This document shows positions 18,980 to 21,190 of a stretch of DNA of 21,190 nt, piece after piece. The position numbers and the translations under genes were made by a program. The notes beneath the pieces are model-generated. The model was not told where the DNA came from and made no database searches. It saw nothing but the letters and a program-made list of their open reading frames with translations. Location of the stretch: the NCBI GenBank assembly GCA_964434165.1, contig CAYSUS010000116.1:1-21190 (forward strand). The letters are read 5' to 3'. The number at the start of each line of letters is the position of its first letter. The first letter of the stretch is position 1. Origin of the DNA: CAYSUS01 sp964434165. GTDB lineage: Bacteria; Planctomycetota; Planctomycetia; Pirellulales; Thermoguttaceae.

Positions 18980-20398
18980 ATGGGGAACGACTTGCCCGAC
19001 GACGTCCGGCTTCTGGCCGACCGCGAGAAGCAATGGGTCGCGGCCACGTCGCTCGCGGCCGCCTTGCTGCTGGTGGCCACCAAGCTCGCCGTGGGACTCT
19101 GGACCAACAGCCTGGGCGTCCTCTCCGAGGCGGCCCACTCGGGGCTCGACCTCGTGGCGGCCGGAATGACCCTCTGGGCGGTCCGGGCGGCGGCGCGGCC
19201 GGCCGACGGGCAGCATACCTACGGGCACGGCAAGTTCGAGAACCTCTCGGCCCTGCTCGAGACCCTCCTGCTCCTGCTCACCTGCGTATGGATCATTTAC
19301 GAGGCCGTGCGCCGTCTGGCCCTGGCCGCGGACGTCCACGTGGAGGCCAACGTGTGGGCCTTCCTCGTGGTGATCCTCTCGATCGTCGTCGATTACTCGC
19401 GCTCCCGGGCGCTGAAGCGGGCCGCGGTGAAGCACCACAGCCAGGCCCTGGAGGCCGACGCCCTGCACTTCTCGACGGACGTCTGGTCCTCGGCCGTGGT
19501 GCTCCTGGGGCTGGCGGCCGTGGCCGCCGCCGACCGACTGGGCATGCCCTGGCTGGCCAAGGCCGACAGCCTCGCCGCCCTGGGCGTGGCGGCGATCGTC
19601 ATCGGGGTGAGCCTGCGCCTGGGCAAGAAGTCGATCGACGACCTCTTGGACTCGGTGCCGCGCGAGCTGCCGCGCGCCGTGGCCGCCGCGGCCGGGAGCG
19701 TCCCGGAGGTCGAGCAGGTCCGCCAGGTCCGCGTGCGCCGCGCTGGACCCGAGGTGTTCGCCGACGTCACCGTGGCGGTCAACCAGGCGGCCTCCCTGGA
19801 GCATTCGCACGAAGTGGCCGACCGGACCGAAGCCGCGGTGCGCGCCGCCGTGCCGCGGGCCGACGTGATCGTCCACGTCGAGCCGCTCGCCGAGCCGGGC
19901 GATCTGCTGACCGCGGTCCGCGCCGTGGCTTCGCGCCACGGGCTGGGGGCCCACGCCATCCGGCTCCTGGACCAGCAGGGCGAGCGCACCCTGGAGCTGC
20001 ACCTGGAGGTCGGCGAGCAACTCAGCCTCCAGGATGCCCACGCCGAGGTGAGCCGGTGCGAGGAGGAGCTGCGCCGGGCCGTCCCGGGGCTGACCCGCAT
20101 CGTCTCGCACATCGAGCCGGCCGGCCAGCAGTCGGCCACGCTCGAAAGCCGCGGCGTGGACGAGACCGACATCCGCCGGGCGATCGAGGAGTTCCTCAAG
20201 ACCCAGGCCGGCGCCGTCAGCCCGCACGACCTGAAGCTCCAGTGGACCGCCGGCGAGCTGAGCGTGTCGTTCCACTGCACGCTCGATGGCGCCACGTCGG
20301 TCATCGACGCCCACGCCCTCACCGCGGCCCTGGAAAAACACCTCCGCGCGCGCATGCCCCGGATCGGCCGCGTCGTGATCCACGCCGAGCCCCGATGA
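18980..20398 (+). CDS. Cation diffusion facilitator (CDF) metal exporter with three cytosolic ZT-dimer-like domains
   Basis: This 472-residue protein has the CDF membrane domain (about residues 18-215, six TM helices). The metal site is HSGLD in TM2 (H53, D57) and HFSTD in TM5 (H163, D167). The family block GHGKFENLSALLE follows TM2. An HxxxD/HxxxD site fits Zn2+ or a similar divalent ion exchanged for protons. Typical CDF proteins are about 300 residues with one C-terminal domain. Here three ferredoxin-like repeats follow (about 229-302, 308-380, 397-471). Each has an internal S-x-x-x-[AS]-H element and ends in HVEP, HIEP or HAEP. The start is fixed by the adjacent -10 box and the lack of an alternative; translation is probably leaderless. 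It is convergent with the RhaM-like lipoprotein gene. Confidence 0.93.
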   Translation: MGNDLPDDVRLLADREKQWVAATSLAAALLLVATKLAVGLWTNSLGVLSEAAHSGLDLVAAGMTLWAVRAAARPADGQHTYGHGKFENLSALLETLLLLLTCVWIIYEAVRRLALAADVHVEANVWAFLVVILSIVVDYSRSRALKRAAVKHHSQALEADALHFSTDVWSSAVVLLGLAAVAAADRLGMPWLAKADSLAALGVAAIVIGVSLRLGKKSIDDLLDSVPRELPRAVAAAAGSVPEVEQVRQVRVRRAGPEVFADVTVAVNQAASLEHSHEVADRTEAAVRAAVPRADVIVHVEPLAEPGDLLTAVRAVASRHGLGAHAIRLLDQQGERTLELHLEVGEQLSLQDAHAEVSRCEEELRRAVPGLTRIVSHIEPAGQQSATLESRGVDETDIRRAIEEFLKTQAGAVSPHDLKLQWTAGELSVSFHCTLDGATSVIDAHALTAALEKHLRARMPRIGRVVIHAEPR

Positions 20399-20444
20399 AA
20401 TCGACCGCCCCGGGCGCGGCGCGGCCGGAGCCAGGGGACCGGGC

Positions 20445-20945
20445 TCAGTCGAAGTGCAGGATCTCCTCCGACGGCGCCCACCACTCCCCCGTGGCCAGGG
20501 GCATCAGCGTCACCTGGCACTCCTCGCAGGCGTTGCGCCAGGTCCTGTACGACTCCACGTGCTCCAGCTCGGCCAGGTCGGCGTCGTGGCCCTCGCCCAC
20601 GTACTCGTAGTAGCGGATCGCGTAGATCTGCTCCCGCGTCGAGGTGAGGAACACCGAGAAGTTGCGGATGCCGTGGCGGTGCAAGGCGTCCCCGACCGCC
20701 TTGGGCGCCTCCTCGTTGAGCTTGACGTACTCTTCCACGCGGGCCGGATTGATCGCGATCAGCGCGCCGTAGCGCTCGGCGCCGGGCACGGCCCCCGACC
20801 GGGGCTGCTCCCCGGCCGGGTCGGACTTCGTCGGGAAGGGCTCGCCGCCGAGATTGGGCGGAGGGCGGTCGTCGCAGCCGGCCGCCAGCGATGCCACCAG
20901 CGCGACGGCGCCCCACCGCGCGATCCTGCGTGGAATGGTCCTCAT
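20445..20945 (-). CDS. Lipoprotein with L-rhamnose mutarotase (RhaM)-like domain
   Basis: The 166-residue protein starts with a lipoprotein signal peptide (RRIARWGAVALVASLAAGC, lipidated C24). A linker rich in Pro and Gly follows (25-57), then a RhaM/DUF718 domain (about 58-166). The domain has YGALIAINPARVEEYVKLN, HRHGIRNFSVFL and IYAIRYYEYVGEGHDADL, which match the family order. RhaM enzymes interconvert L-rhamnose anomers and are normally cytosolic. In an ungapped comparison recalled from E. coli RhaM, the catalytic His22 position is N77 here, so mutarotase activity is doubtful. The ATG at 20945 follows GGGGGGAAG about 8 nt upstream. It is convergent with the CDF gene, 46 nt apart. Confidence 0.85.
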   Translation of the reverse strand: MRTIPRRIARWGAVALVASLAAGCDDRPPPNLGGEPFPTKSDPAGEQPRSGAVPGAERYGALIAINPARVEEYVKLNEEAPKAVGDALHRHGIRNFSVFLTSTREQIYAIRYYEYVGEGHDADLAELEHVESYRTWRNACEECQVTLMPLATGEWWAPSEEILHFD

Positions 20946-21190
20946 GAGATCTTCCCCCCTGGCCGATGGAAGAAGCCTTGGCGCGACACGGCGGGCCGCG
21001 CGCCAGCGCTGCCCCGACGTGCCGCGCCTCCCGCGCCCCCGTCCGTACCAGCATAGCCTGAACCCGCCCCCGACACGAGGAGCCGGGCGCTCGGCGCGGA
21101 TTCTCGCGACCGGGTCGTGCCGGCCAACACGGGCTGCGGCCAGGGGCCCCGCCCCGAGAGGAGAGCCGGGCCGGGCTGCGTGGGCCGGGC

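Noticed and set aside
18686..20383. 565-codon antisense frame over the CDF gene
   Set aside because: It is a shadow of the CDF gene; the plus-strand product has clear membrane and metal-site motifs.
20946..21190. Right end of the window searched for a partial gene
   Set aside because: No frame with codon bias or motif; it is treated as the upstream region of the RhaM-like lipoprotein gene.

Overview
The window is a very GC-rich bacterial chromosome segment, most likely from a member of the Planctomycetota (PVC group). The evidence is the mixture of families. There is a DUF1559-type protein with a pseudopilin N-terminus and an H-X9-DG motif, a tandem pair of secreted DUF1080 proteins, and a PEP-CTERM protein. 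There are also a GH29 fucosidase, a PhyH-type dioxygenase and planctomycete-style lipoproteins. Seventeen protein-coding genes are supported. I saw no rRNA, tRNA, CRISPR array, transposase or phage gene.

Layout. (1) 1-2079, minus strand: a response regulator with an unrecognised C-terminal region, bracketed by two copies of a three-hairpin repeat, and upstream of it a YqgE/AlgH gene. (2) 2348-5343, plus strand: a tightly overlapped four-gene operon encoding two GNAT acetyltransferases, a DUF1559 pseudopilin-like protein and the RNA 3'-phosphate cyclase RtcA. (3) 10422-5364, minus strand: a probable five-gene export operon of two DUF1080 paralogues, a small lipoprotein, a secreted alpha/beta hydrolase with an extra C-terminal domain, and a secreted C45-type Ntn hydrolase. 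(4) 10534-14751: two divergent transporters, an MFS protein and a divergent Nramp-like protein. Each has an unusual soluble insertion predicted to be extracytoplasmic. They are surrounded by four copies of a MITE-like palindromic repeat.

(5) 14719-15624, minus strand: a PhyH dioxygenase whose last codons and stop come from one of those repeats. (6) 15827-18653, plus strand: an exported alpha-L-fucosidase followed by a PEP-CTERM protein with a strong hairpin in its leader. (7) 18980-20398, plus strand: a CDF-family metal transporter with three consecutive cytosolic ZT-dimer-like domains, probably translated from a leaderless mRNA. (8) 20945-20445, minus strand: a lipoprotein built on the L-rhamnose mutarotase (RhaM) fold that lacks the usual catalytic His.

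Taken together this looks like a housekeeping and accessory region of a polysaccharide-degrading organism: exported sugar hydrolases, metal and solute transport, and RNA end processing. No single defence or mobile system is evident. The most unusual material is the architecture of the three transporters, the RtcA operon context, and two families of structured intergenic repeats.
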